This document shows positions 11,241 to 21,659 of a stretch of 64,000 bases of DNA, in pieces. Source of the DNA: Selaginella moellendorffii (Eukaryota > Streptophyta > Lycopodiopsida > Selaginellales > Selaginellaceae). Position numbers and translations under genes: made by a program. Within the stretch, counting starts at the first letter, position 1. Every line of letters starts with the position of its first letter. The DNA lies in contig NW_003314261.1 in NCBI RefSeq assembly GCF_000143415.4, positions 868,001-932,000 of the forward strand, written 5' to 3'. The notes beneath the pieces are model-generated. The model saw only the letters and a list, made by a program, of their open reading frames with translations. It searched no databases and was not told the origin of the DNA.

Positions 11241-12067
11241 GCTAGACCGGACCACAACGCTTGTTTATGCATGGCCGCAGACGCACCTTGCAGGAAACGC
11301 CTACGCTCTAGAGCAATACGTGCCTGCAAAAACACGCAAGTTCCAACAATCTATCCACGAACACTCCACCTTTGTCACGGCAAGGAGTGCTGATGCATGT
11401 GAATTTTGCGTGATGAACTCCGTGAACGACGCTGGCAAGGGGTTCTCGGCAACATCCGCTGGGAAGTTCCGTCGATGAACTTCTCTCAGAGCGTGGGCCG
11501 AGAGCTGCCATAATAGCTCCACAAATCTAGAGAAGGAAAAAACGAAAAAAACTCAATCATAGGAACCACGGAGGCAAAACAAGACCCACCTCTGACCACA
11601 GCATGGAAACCCGAGAGCTACTCCGAGGTAAAGCCCCTTGAGCCTCTAGCTCGTTGATAAGACCCTGGACAATCTGGAAAGAAAGAAATTTCTTTCCAGA
11701 AACACAGCGAAAGAATGCGTATTACTGTTTCCGGAAGTCGCGAGACTGTGCCGCATCGAAAATCGGCCAGACACCGGCGAAATCCTGTGAGATCGAGCGT
11801 GAGCGCCTCAAATCAACCTACATTCTCGCCGTCTTCCCCACCTTGGTGGCCAGCGATAGCAGCGCCTCGCCGACTCGCGGATTGCAGCACCTTGCCCTAG
11901 AATGCTGGCATCCAGAGCAAGCATCTCCGTCTCCTTGTCGCGGATCACATCCTCCTTGGAGCGTCTCCCTAGCAAAGACTCAGTGCAAAGCCAAAGAGCT
12001 GGCCAAATTTAACCTAAATTTAATGATAACTCCCATTAAATGAGAAAATAGAGGTTTAACGGGAGGA
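11241..12067. other. Intergenic, nothing recognised
   Basis: Short open frames on both strands show no family resemblance. The stretch separates the PPR pseudogene from the formin's 5' region. Confidence 0.45.
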
Positions 12068-12085
12068 ATGGTTTTTTTAATCGGG

Positions 12086-12112
12086 GCCGTTCGATCTGTT
12101 GGATCCGACGGC
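12086..12112. promoter_or_regulatory. Imperfect palindrome upstream of the formin
   Basis: GCCGTTCGATC at 12086-12096 faces GATCCGACGGC at 12102-12112: inverted arms with one mismatch around a 5-base centre. With its flanks (TTTAATC before, TGTGAGGC after) the block is closely similar, in inverted orientation, to the sequence upstream of the gene starting at 48470. It lies about 290 bases before the formin start. Function is unknown; a promoter element is inferred. Confidence 0.5.
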
Positions 12113-12398
12113 TGTGAGGCCCCTTCTCCGGCGCTCAATGTTCTCTCTCCAGGAGAGGCGGGATTAAACTTAGGTACCGGATCAGATCTCTGGGAGCTCC
12201 TAGGGTTCCTGGGTTTCTGTCACACGGCGGATGAGCTTACTGGCTATGGCGCCGATCGATATCAGGCAAGTCGAGGCAGGGATTTTGATGCGCTACGGGC
12301 TCGCGATGGCCGCATTGAGCTGAGATCACAGCCTGTGTGATCGAGGTGAAAATTCTCTGGGGCGTGGAGAATCCAGGCACTCGTCATTGCATGGGAGA

Positions 12399-15300
12399 AT
12401 GTCGCTTTTCCGCCGATTTTTCTACAGGAGGCCCCCCGATGGGCTCCTGGAGATATCCGAGAGGGTTTTTGGTAAGCACTCGCTCGCCCTCGATCCATTC
12501 CAATCTCCATTCCCAGCGCATTGATCCATTCTTTTGTGAAATCCAGTCTTTGACTCGTGCTTCTCCACGGACGTCTTCGAGGAGGAGACTTACAAGCTCT
12601 ACTTGCGCCAGATCGCGATGCAAATCCACGAGCAGTTCCCCGATTCGTCCTTCCTCGTCTTTAACTTCCGGGAGGGCGAGAGGAAGAGCCAGCTGACAGA
12701 GATGTTATCGCAATACGATATGACGGTGATGGACTATCCACGCCAGTACGAGGGCTGCCCGATTCTTCCCATGGAGATGATCCATCACTTCCTGCGATCC
12801 AGCGATAGTTGGCTCTCGCTCGAGGGGCAGCAAAACATCGTCCTGATGCACTGCGAGAGGGGGGGATGGCCGCTGCTGGCGTTCATTCTCGCCAGCTTTC
12901 TCATCTACAGGAAGATGTACACGGGCGAATTCAAGACGCTTGATATGCTCCACCGGGAGGCTCCCAAGGGATTGATGCAGCTGCTCACTCCGCTCAATCC
13001 GATGCCATCGCAGCTGAGATATCTCCAGTACGTTGCTAGAAGGAACAACTCTCCAGAGTGGCCTCCCCCGGATCGCTCGCTCAGCCTCGACTGCCTCATT
13101 CTCAGAGTGGTGCCAGCTTTCGATACCGAGGATGGATGCCGGCCCCTCGTCCGGATTTATGGAAGAGATCCCCGATCGAAAGCAGGGAACAGGACGACGA
13201 GGATGCTCTTTGCCTTGGGAAAGAAGAGCAAGTCTGTCCGGCATTATCGACCGGTAAGGTGGTGAGCTTGTTTTCTTTCTCTTGCTTTGATCAGTAACGC
13301 TCTTGTGTGTTCCAGACAGATTGTGATGTGATGAAGATCGATGTACAGTGTGCCGTGCAAGGGGACGTGGTTCTCGAGTGCATTCACTTGGACTTGGAGT
13401 CGGACCGGGAGGAGATGATGTTCCGGGTCATGTTTAACACGGCGTTCATCCGCTCCAACATCCTGATGCTCAACCGGGACGACATTGACATACTCTGGAA
13501 CGGGAAGGAGCGCTTCTCCAAGGACTTCCGAGCAGAGGTAAGGAAGCAAAGCTGAACCAATTTTGGCAAAATCAATCTTTTCCTTTTAGGTGCTTTTTGG
13601 CGAGACGGATGGATTTTCGTCCCCTGTGGCGCCTGTGCCGTCGCTGATGGAAGAGAAAGGTGGCTTGCCGATGGAAGCTTTTGCCAAGGTCCAGGAGCTC
13701 TTCAGTAGCGGGGACTGGTTAGACGGTGGCGGAGACGCGGCATTGAAGTTCCTCCAGCAGCTGACCACGGTTGGCAATGGATTTGAGGACAGGAGACTTC
13801 CGATGGATCGAGCAGCACTAGCGGCAGTGGACGACGAGTGGACACTTATTTCCAGCAGCACTACCTCCTCCACCATCGCCACCGCGACACCCCTAACCGA
13901 CGATCAAAACGGGACAAGTCCAACGTCATCGTCTAACCCTAGCTTCGCACCAGGTACTCCTTCGCCACCTCCACCTCCGCCTCCTCCACCACCTCCGAGG
14001 TTGGCTATTTCGCGTTCTCCACCTCCTGCTCCACCACCACCACCACCACCACCAGTAGTTTCTGTTGCCGGTCGTCCCCCTCCTCCGCCTCCTCCACCAC
14101 CTCCGTTCAAGCTTCCAAGTTCTACTGCAAAGCTGCCACCGCCACCGCCGCCTCCGCCTCCTCCGCCGCTGCCTCGAGGGAATTCAACTGCCCCACCGCC
14201 GCCGCCTCCGCCACCGTTGCCTAGAGGGAATTCAGCTGCACCACCTCCTCCGCCTCCTCCACCGCCACGTGGCAATACCGCTGCGCCACCTCCACCGCCA
14301 CCACCTCTTCCACAAGCTGCGAGGCCTCTAGCTTCATCAAGCTCACCACCGCCGCCGCCACCGCCGCCGCTGCCTCCACCGGGAATGCGAGGCACTCCTC
14401 TGCCTCCACCTCCGCCTTTTAAAGGACCGCCTCCACCTCCGCCGCCTCCTCCCGGATCAGCAGCTCCGCCGCCACCGCCGCCTCCTCTCGGTGTGAAGTC
14501 ACCATTGCCTGGTGTACCACCTCCTCCGCCACCTGCATTGGGGAGAGGACGAGGTAGTAGTCCTTTGACACCTTCGCCTCCTGGTGGTCGAGGCCGAGGA
14601 CAGGTTGCTGGTGCTTCGGGTCTGGCATCTGCTACGCCGAAGAAGACCTCTCTGAAGCCATACCACTGGGTAAAGGTTACACGGGCTATGCAGGGCAGTC
14701 TATGGGCGGAGAGTCAGAAGCAGGAAGAGCAGTCAAGGTGTGTCTTGTGGTCTTTTTCTTTTGTTACATGTGCTCACAATTTCTTTTTGTTGCGTGATAG
14801 GCAACCTGAATTTGACATGAACGAGCTAGAGAGCCTCTTCTCGGCCGCTGTTCCGAATGCTGCTGCGGGTGGTGACAGAGCGGGTGGTCGTCGTGCATCT
14901 CTAGTTCCCAAGCAGGAAAAAGTGCTCCTGGTAAGCTGCCTTTTGTAGTCGAAGCGGAGGCCTCACTATTGTTTTATTCAGATTGAACATAGACGGGCGT
15001 ACAATTGCGAGATAATGCTGACAAAAGTGAAGATGCCACTGCCAGAAGTTGTTGTAAGTTGCTCTCTACATTATGCAATGTGGTTTTTACTTGAGCACTC
15101 AGAAAGCAATACTAGCGTTGGATGGGGCAGTACTGGATGTAGATCAGGTTGATAATCTGATCAAGTTTTGTCCAACAAAGGAGGAGATGGAAACGCTCAA
15201 GGTTTTATTTCCAGATATGATCTTGCCATCTAACTTACACGCTGGTGGTTTTGCAGAACTACACGGGCGATAAAGAATGCCTGGGCAAATGTGAGCAGGT

Positions 15301-16596
15301 TTGTTCCGCTTTGTCCGAAACAGTATCGTTTACTAGACAATATGTTTGCTTTTGCAGTATTTCCTGGAGATGATGAAAGTTCCTCGGGTAGAGTCCAAAT
15401 TGAGGGTTTTTTCTTTTAAACTTCAGTTCACGTCGCAGGTTTGGTGAAAATTATTTTGTCTACCCTTTCAAACGTTGGTATCAGGTGTCAGATTTACGAG
15501 AAAATCTGGTAGTAGTCAATGAAGCTTCAGCAGAGGTAATTTCGCACTCTTCTTGTATGTTGCCTGAAGCCGGATTCTTGCAGGTGAAAGAGTCTCCTAA
15601 GCTTAAAAGAGTGATGCAAACGGTTCTGTCCCTGGGAAATGCGTTAAACCAAGGAACTGCTAGAGGTAAGCAGAGTGCCCGGGAGCTTGAGCTAAGTAAC
15701 AAGTGTGGCTGTTGTTCCAGGGGCGGCGATTGGATTCAGACTCGATAGTCTACTTAAGCTGACAGAAACTCGAGCTCGTAATTCTAGAACTACGTTATTA
15801 CATTATCTGTGTAAAGTAAGTTAGGTGCAACTGTTTTGGCTTGGCTGACACGTGACACTGGTGGCAGATTGTATCCGAGAAAATGCCCGAAATACTTGAT
15901 TTCGACAAGGAATTGCCTCACCTTGAGGCAGCCACCAAGGTTCTTATATTTCATACTCCAGTATTTGTGTCTCGGTTTTCTGACCTGTGTTACAGATTCA
16001 ATTGAAGGCTCTTGCAGAAGAAATGCAAGCCGTAAGCAAGGGCCTGGAAAAGGTTGAGCAGGAATTGACAGCGTCTGAAAACGATGGAGCCGTCTCTGAT
16101 GGGTTTCGGAAGGTGATGTCTGCCTGCTTTGCGTGCATTGTCCTAATGTTTTCCATGGACGCACAGAGCTTGAAGAGTTTCCTTGATACAGCGGAGGCGG
16201 AGGTGAGAACACTGGCGTCTTTGTACTCTGAAGTGGTAAGAGATGTTAAGTTTGTATGAATGGCTCGTTGAAAGCATTGTCACTTTGCAGGGCCACAATG
16301 CCGATTCCTTGGCGCGCTACTTCAATGAAGATCCCGCTCGCTGTCCATTTGAGCAAGGTACTTAACCATTTGGTCTATATGCACTTGATTTTACAAACGT
16401 CTGTTGGATTTGGTTCGCAGCGGTGTCGATCATTTTTAATTTCATCGTGATGTTCAAGCGTGCATTGGAAGAGAACAGCAAGCTAGCAGAGATGGAAAGG
16501 AAGAAGGCTGAGAAGGAGGCCGACAAAGACAAGGTTCTCCCGCTGAGAAGAGAGCTGGATGGGCTACTGTCGCCCCGGCGAAGCAGGATAGCGTGA
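12399..16596 (+). CDS. FH: Type II formin (PTEN-like, C2, FH1, FH2), 17 exons
   Basis: Actin nucleator and elongator of the plant type II formin class. The start is MSLFRRFFYRR; the second exon opens at 12547 (VFDSCFSTDVFEEETYK). Exons 1-2 encode the PTEN-like domain with HCERGGWPLLAF, where the HCX5R arginine position holds proline, so phosphatase activity is unlikely. A C2 domain follows (exons 2-3), then a very long polyproline FH1 (about 13,950-14,570), which recruits profilin-actin. FH2 starts at about 14,640 (LKPYHWVKVTRAMQGSLW) and spans many short exons with the hallmarks ESKLRVFSFK and LGNALNQGTARG next to AIGFRLDSLLKL. The C-terminus is LSPRRSRIA. Exon starts after the first: 12547, 13316, 13590, 14801, 14982, 15103, 15257, 15358, 15485, 15584, 15721, 15868, 15996, 16167, 16291, 16421. 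Exons join in frame with no internal stop. Confidence 0.95.
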
Positions 16597-16753
16597 CCAT
16601 TTAAGTCGGAGATTTTGAAAGGGGGTCTTTGTTTGTACATTCTTCCGGATAGATTATTGACACGAAGAAGATTTTTGAAGAAAAGAAATTCAATGATACG
16701 TTTCCAAGGCCCTACTAAGAACGTTAGGGTTTTCATGCAGAAGGGTTTAGAGC

Positions 16754-18307
16754 ATGGCAGAAGAAGAAGCACGATACAGGGTAAGCTCCTTTGCTGCGCG
16801 TGCAGTTTTACAAGTGCTCCGAGAGCCTCAAGGAGGCAATATGCTATGGAATGATGGAGATGGGCCTTTGTTGAATGCCAAGAATTTCCTTGGTAGACCA
16901 TTTATGCCGCCGCTCATCAGCAGCAACGTGCGGGTGGACACCTTCACTGATTGGGGAGTTGGACGGGAGTTATTCCCATCCAAGCTCTATGTATGGCACA
17001 ACATCCATGAGCTGGTCGATCGTTTTGTTGCAAGAGAGATCAATGATACGGAGGAGGTCCTTTTTGTGCCCAATCGGGATCGACAAGTTCATCCTGTGGA
17101 TTCTCCAGGTGCGATGGCGAGAGTCCTCAGCTCCCAACTCGTCCAGCGGCTGCCGGGGGCAATCCGTCGAGTAGGCTTGGTTCCCGAGGTTAATGTACTG
17201 TTGACAGGCAGTGATCGCAGCGTGAAACCTCGAGGTTGTCTCGTGGGAGTAATTCATTTGGAGCTTGAAGGGCTGTGCGTGCGAGACATTGCTACAAATC
17301 TGGAACGTGGCTCTTCCTTTAGAGAAGCTGTGGAGAGGGTTTATTGTTACTGTGAGCAGTGGAAGACAGACTATGCAGTGATTATTGGTGCATGCCATCT
17401 GTGGTTTTGCGTCAGGCATGGCTACAATGGCTTTGCTATAGCTGAACCGATGAAGATCTCTGAGGTGCCAATGAAGCACTTCTGGTACGTTATCTTCTCT
17501 AGTGTGGTCAATGCCACTGAGTTGCCTCTGCAAGACGATCAGGACAATTGCGAGGAGCTCACAATGGTGCCTCCCCCTCATCATGTGATGCTGCCAAAGG
17601 ATTTCAACAAGTTTGTCAAGCGCAACATGAAGCACTTGGCAAGCGAGTTGGCATACATCTCCATGGCCAAAGTGCACAAGAAGCTGAAGTCTTGGAGGTT
17701 TGGGGAGTTTTATAGGGACTTTCGGCAGGGAATGGTGCTGTCACCAAATGTGGCAAGAGCTGTGTACAGAGGATCTGAGAAGGTGGTGGTGAAAATAGTG
17801 GACATGTCTCAACCAGGTTCAAAGCTAGGTGCTGCTATGTTGTTTGTTCGGGAGATCCTCATGTATTCCAGGCTCAAATCCATGCAGGGTCGTGGAGTTC
17901 CCAAGCTCTTAGAGTATGGCGTCCTCAATGGGGATATGTTCTCAGTGATTGTCATGTCCGACGAAGGTGATAGCACTCTTCCTTCCCAAACATATCCCCA
18001 TCTCAAAGAGCCTGCCACAAGGGTGTTGCGAGAGATCTACCAGTGTGGTGCTTATCATGGAACTTTTGAGGCATCAGATGTTGTGGTCTCTGTGGACGGT
18101 GATCTGCCACCCAAAGTTAGCATCGTGGGCTTCTCCTTGGGCGGCATTGTCTCGATTGAGCATAATCCTTGGAAGGATGAGCTGAGTTGTGTCATGTCAA
18201 CTATCGGGATCACAGAGGATTCATCATCGGAAGAAGATGGCGCTGAGGATGTGGAGGAAGGCCAGAGTGAAGATTACTATTCTAGCGTGGAAAGCCCCTA
18301 TAGGTAG
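16754..18307 (+). CDS. Intronless 517-aa protein, copy A: putative nuclease-fold plus pseudokinase family
   Basis: Not assignable to a named gene. A full-length paralogue, copy B, lies at 46953-48470 on the other strand. Residues 140-235 read like a PD-(D/E)XK fold core: VPEVNVLL, GVIHLELEG, a helix with YCYCEQW, then YAVIIGACHLWFCVRHG, but the acidic/lysine catalytic residues are not preserved. Residues 335-465 read like a protein kinase fold: a beta3-like lysine in VVVKIVD (K347), an alphaC-like glutamate in VREILMYSRL (E367), a hinge-like VIVMSDEG, YHGTFEASDVVV where HGDxxxxN would stand (catalytic Asp replaced by Thr), and SIVGFSLG in place of DFG. The end is acidic and Ser/Glu-rich. Family assignment is inference; the open frame and the paralogy are solid. 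It sits 157 bases after the formin, same strand. Confidence 0.75.
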   Translation: MAEEEARYRVSSFAARAVLQVLREPQGGNMLWNDGDGPLLNAKNFLGRPFMPPLISSNVRVDTFTDWGVGRELFPSKLYVWHNIHELVDRFVAREINDTEEVLFVPNRDRQVHPVDSPGAMARVLSSQLVQRLPGAIRRVGLVPEVNVLLTGSDRSVKPRGCLVGVIHLELEGLCVRDIATNLERGSSFREAVERVYCYCEQWKTDYAVIIGACHLWFCVRHGYNGFAIAEPMKISEVPMKHFWYVIFSSVVNATELPLQDDQDNCEELTMVPPPHHVMLPKDFNKFVKRNMKHLASELAYISMAKVHKKLKSWRFGEFYRDFRQGMVLSPNVARAVYRGSEKVVVKIVDMSQPGSKLGAAMLFVREILMYSRLKSMQGRGVPKLLEYGVLNGDMFSVIVMSDEGDSTLPSQTYPHLKEPATRVLREIYQCGAYHGTFEASDVVVSVDGDLPPKVSIVGFSLGGIVSIEHNPWKDELSCVMSTIGITEDSSSEEDGAEDVEEGQSEDYYSSVESPYR

Positions 18308-18400
18308 TTCTTGCTAGATTTCATTGAGTTGAATTCACTAGTTTTTCTTGGTAGATTTCATTGAGTTGGATTTGCTCTTGCACGGCACACTGTACATCGA

Positions 18401-18405
18401 TCTTC
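18401..18405. repeat. Left target-site duplication TCTTC of the copia element
   Basis: TCTTC immediately before the left LTR is repeated at 22429-22433 immediately after the right LTR. Joining the flanks at one copy restores the formin exon 3 sequence. Confidence 0.9.
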
Positions 18406-18589
18406 TGTTATGAAATGGGGATACCCAGCCTTGTGAGCGCAGCAGCGCTCCATGCTGGGTCCACCTTTATTGCGGAAGACGGATCAAGAACAGAATGTGT
18501 CGGGCGTGATCACCTACAGAACCTAAACGGATGTGTCCCTTCTGCTGACGTGGCATCCCAGCTTGAGATTGCGGCTTAAGTCCTCAACA
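18406..18589 (-). repeat. 3' LTR of the copia element (184 bp)
   Basis: TGTTATGAAATGGG...GTCCTCAACA, reading the same as 22245-22428 base for base by eye. On the element's strand it begins TGTTGAGG and carries CAATAAA, a likely polyadenylation signal. The pol stop codon (18576-18578) lies 12 bases inside it. GAGTGGGAG beside it (18590-18598, minus) serves as the polypurine tract. Confidence 0.92.
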
Positions 18590-21500
18590 CTCCCACTCGA
18601 GCTAAGCTGGGATCAGCCTCGAGCAACTGTACACCAAGAGCTTGGACATGCTTGGAGAATGCAGCTAGGGGCAGAGCTTTTGTGAAAACATCTGCCACCT
18701 GATCTCCCGTCGCACAATACACTAGCTCCATTGTCTCCATGGCAACCTGCTCACGAATAAAATGAAACTGTACCTGTATGTGCTTGGTACGTCCGTGATA
18801 CTTCGGGTTCTTCGTCAAGGCAATTGCTCCCTGATTATCACAGAAGATAATCGTTGGAGTCTTCTGTGGATAATATACTCCACTCAATAGTTGCCTCAGC
18901 CAAACACACTCTTTGGCTGCTAAGGTAGTGGCCACGTACTCAGCTTCGGTGCTTGATAGTGCAATTGTTGGCTGCCTTTTACTGCACCAAGTAACTGCTC
19001 CACTACCAAGGCTGAACATATAGCCTGAAGTGGACTTCCTCTTGTCAACTTCACCAGCCCAATCAGCATCTAAGTATCCAACGAGCTGAATACCCCTAGG
19101 CTGCTGCTTGTAAACAAGACCATAGTTGGCAGTCCCCTTCAAGTATCTGAAAATCCGCTTTACTGCTAACCAGTGCTGGTAGCCAGGATTTTCCAAGTGC
19201 TGTGAAACTGCTCCCACTGCATAGGCTATGTCTGGCCTCGTACACACCATCAGGTACACTAAGCTTCCCACCATCTGCCTATATGGGATCCGCTTCATAT
19301 GTTCCTCCATAGGTGTGGTTGCTGGGTTCAGCTCACTGAGTTGAAACCTCTGAAGCACGTCCAGAATGTACTTCTTCTGAGACATCTGAATCACTCCCTT
19401 CCTCCTGTCTCGGAAGATCTGAATGCCAAGGCAGTAGTGAAGAGGTCCCATGTCAACCATCTTGAATCGGCACCCCAAATCCAGCTTCAACTGCTTCATG
19501 GTAGCACCTTCACTTGAGAAAAGGATGCAGTCATCCACATAGAGAGCTATCATGGCTCGAAATTCTCCCACTCGCTTCAAGTACACGTTACTGTCAGCTG
19601 AAGTCTTGGAGAACCCCAAACCCAAGAGATAAGCGTCCATTTTCTCGTACCAGGCCCTGGGTGCTTGTTTAAGGCCATATAAAGCCTTCTTCAACCGGCA
19701 CACTAAATGTTCCTTCCCTGGAACAACAAAGCCCTCTGGTTGCGAGATAAAGACCTCCTCATGTAGATCTCCATTCAGAAAAGCTGTGGTGACGTCCATC
19801 TGCTCGACTTCCAAGTTTTCTTGAGCAGCAATGTTCAGCAACATCCTGATCGATGCATGTTTCACCACTGGTGAAAATGTTTCTGCAAAGTCCACTCCTT
19901 CTACTTGAGAAAATCCTCGAGCTACAAATCTGGCCTTGTAACGATCAATAGAGCCATCTGGCTTATACTTGATCCGGAACAGCCACTTTGTACTCACGAT
20001 TCTTCTGCCTGTAGGAAGCTCCACCAAGTCCCACGTTTCATTTTCCATCAAAGATTGATACTCTAGGAAAATTGCATGCTGCCACTCTGCTGCATTTGGA
20101 CCAGCCAAGGCTTCTTGCAGGGTCTTGGGTACTGTGGCTTCTGCTTGGTGAAAGAGTGCTAGAAAGTCGAGTTCCATGTCCTCAGAAGGAACTTCCTCCT
20201 GCTGCTGGGACGGTGAGCTTGCAGCATAATAAAATGCTGCTGAGGTTACTGGAGGTGGCTCAGATGCACTGCGATCACGAGCTGCTCTGGCTTCAACTCT
20301 AGAAGCCTCAAGAGCCTGCTTTAATGCCACATCCTCTCTGTACTGCTGTCCTTGTTCAGTCAAGACACGAACACGACTGGATCTACGAGGTGCTGCTGCT
20401 TCCTGCTGCTGGCTGCTTTCCTGCTGCTGGCTGCTCTCACTAGAGCTGCCTTCCTCGAAATTGAGAGAAGGTGAGAGATCTGAGACACTCCTTGGAAGAG
20501 TTCGGCCTGCCCTGGGAGGAACTTGAGCCACGACTCCACCTCCACCTGTAGCTGCTCCGCCTGAGTGTGCACGCTGCCGTCGAGAGGCATCTTCCTCCTC
20601 GCTGTCGCTATCCTCAATTAGGGTTTGCTTACCACTAATGAGTAACGGCATCTGCTGCGAGGTGGTTGCTAGCTGGTTCTTGGTGTTGTACATCTTAGAC
20701 TCGTCGAAGATGACATTCCTGCTCGTGATCACCTTCCTGGTGTTCAGGTTGAAGAGCTTGTAACCCTTCATCTTGCTTGCATAGCCAAGGAGAATGCACT
20801 TCTCACTTCTACTGTCCAGCTTCTTGGGCTCGTCCTTGAGTGCATAAGCTACACACCCAAAGATCCTGAGATGGCTCACGTCTGGTGCCTTCCCATACCA
20901 CACCTCATAAGGTGTTCGTCCCTTGACAGCAGAAGTAATCAGCCTATTCCTCAAGTAGGCTGCTGTCTTCACAGCATCACACCAAAAGAAATTTGGCATG
21001 CCTGCATCTTGCAAGATCGCTCGTGCCATCTCCACAAGAGTTCGGTTCATCCTCTCAGCCACGCCATTTTGCTCAGGAGTTGAAGGCACTGAAAGTTGCC
21101 GCTTAATTCCAGCTTGCTCACAGAACTCCTTAAAGGCGTTAGAGGTGAACTCTCCACCACCATCACTTCTCAGCATCTTGATTTTTCTGCTTGTCTCAAG
21201 CTCCGCTTGCAGCTTGTAGACCTTGAAAGCTTCAAAGGCCTCTGACTTGTGCAGCAAAAACTTCACTGCTACCATCCTTGAAAAATCGTCGATGAATGTG
21301 ACAAAGTATTTCTTCTTTGTCCTTGACATGGTCTGCATTGGGCCACATAGATCAGAGTGTACCAGCTCCAGGACATCCTTCCCTCTTTCACTTACACCTG
21401 AGCGAAATGGAAGGCGATGCTGCTTACTGAGGACACAAGGCTCACAAAATCCAGCTGATGATGGAGCAATGTTCAGTCCTCGGACAAGTTGTCCTCTTGC

Positions 21501-21656
21501 TAGCTGCTGTACTCTCTTGATGGAAGAGTGGCCTAATCTCCTGTGCCAAGTGTCTAGTGTAGCTGGTTTGTCTTCCACGCTGCTACTGAGCATTAACCTC
21601 TCAGGATACACCACTTCAGCATTCAGGCAATAGAGCCCGTGTGAAGAACGATCCTG
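18576..21656 (-). CDS. Copia pol: integrase, reverse transcriptase, RNase H (N-terminally truncated)
   Basis: An open minus-strand frame of about 1,025 residues. Order seen: GAG-pre-integrase remnant, HHCC zinc region (WHRRLGHSS ... FCEPCVLSK), integrase catalytic core with acidic residues in LVHSDLCGPM, LRSDGGGEF and PEQNGVAERMN, a linker rich in Ser/Gln, RT with TKWLFRIKYKPDGSIDRYK and the active-site motif YVDD, and RNase H with DADWAG, ALSSTEAEYVA and VADVFTKAL. No stop interrupts it. It starts abruptly at the inversion junction near 21656; the first 23 residues of the open frame (from 21725) are antisense gag and not real pol. Protease is missing, so the copy cannot be autonomous. Confidence 0.9.
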   Translation of the reverse strand, partial: QDRSSHGLYCLNAEVVYPERLMLSSSVEDKPATLDTWHRRLGHSSIKRVQQLARGQLVRGLNIAPSSAGFCEPCVLSKQHRLPFRSGVSERGKDVLELVHSDLCGPMQTMSRTKKKYFVTFIDDFSRMVAVKFLLHKSEAFEAFKVYKLQAELETSRKIKMLRSDGGGEFTSNAFKEFCEQAGIKRQLSVPSTPEQNGVAERMNRTLVEMARAILQDAGMPNFFWCDAVKTAAYLRNRLITSAVKGRTPYEVWYGKAPDVSHLRIFGCVAYALKDEPKKLDSRSEKCILLGYASKMKGYKLFNLNTRKVITSRNVIFDESKMYNTKNQLATTSQQMPLLISGKQTLIEDSDSEEEDASRRQRAHSGGAATGGGGVVAQVPPRAGRTLPRSVSDLSPSLNFEEGSSSESSQQQESSQQQEAAAPRRSSRVRVLTEQGQQYREDVALKQALEASRVEARAARDRSASEPPPVTSAAFYYAASSPSQQQEEVPSEDMELDFLALFHQAEATVPKTLQEALAGPNAAEWQHAIFLEYQSLMENETWDLVELPTGRRIVSTKWLFRIKYKPDGSIDRYKARFVARGFSQVEGVDFAETFSPVVKHASIRMLLNIAAQENLEVEQMDVTTAFLNGDLHEEVFISQPEGFVVPGKEHLVCRLKKALYGLKQAPRAWYEKMDAYLLGLGFSKTSADSNVYLKRVGEFRAMIALYVDDCILFSSEGATMKQLKLDLGCRFKMVDMGPLHYCLGIQIFRDRRKGVIQMSQKKYILDVLQRFQLSELNPATTPMEEHMKRIPYRQMVGSLVYLMVCTRPDIAYAVGAVSQHLENPGYQHWLAVKRIFRYLKGTANYGLVYKQQPRGIQLVGYLDADWAGEVDKRKSTSGYMFSLGSGAVTWCSKRQPTIALSSTEAEYVATTLAAKECVWLRQLLSGVYYPQKTPTIIFCDNQGAIALTKNPKYHGRTKHIQVQFHFIREQVAMETMELVYCATGDQVADVFTKALPLAAFSKHVQALGVQLLEADPSLARVGVLRT

Positions 21657-21659
21657 AAG

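Noticed and set aside
12068-12340. A 90-codon gene upstream of the formin
   Set aside because: It contains the palindromic element, has no domain and lies where the formin 5' leader is expected; at most an upstream open frame.
13904-14395. Gly-rich minus-strand frame opposite the formin FH1
   Set aside because: Complement of polyproline codons; not a glycine-rich protein gene.
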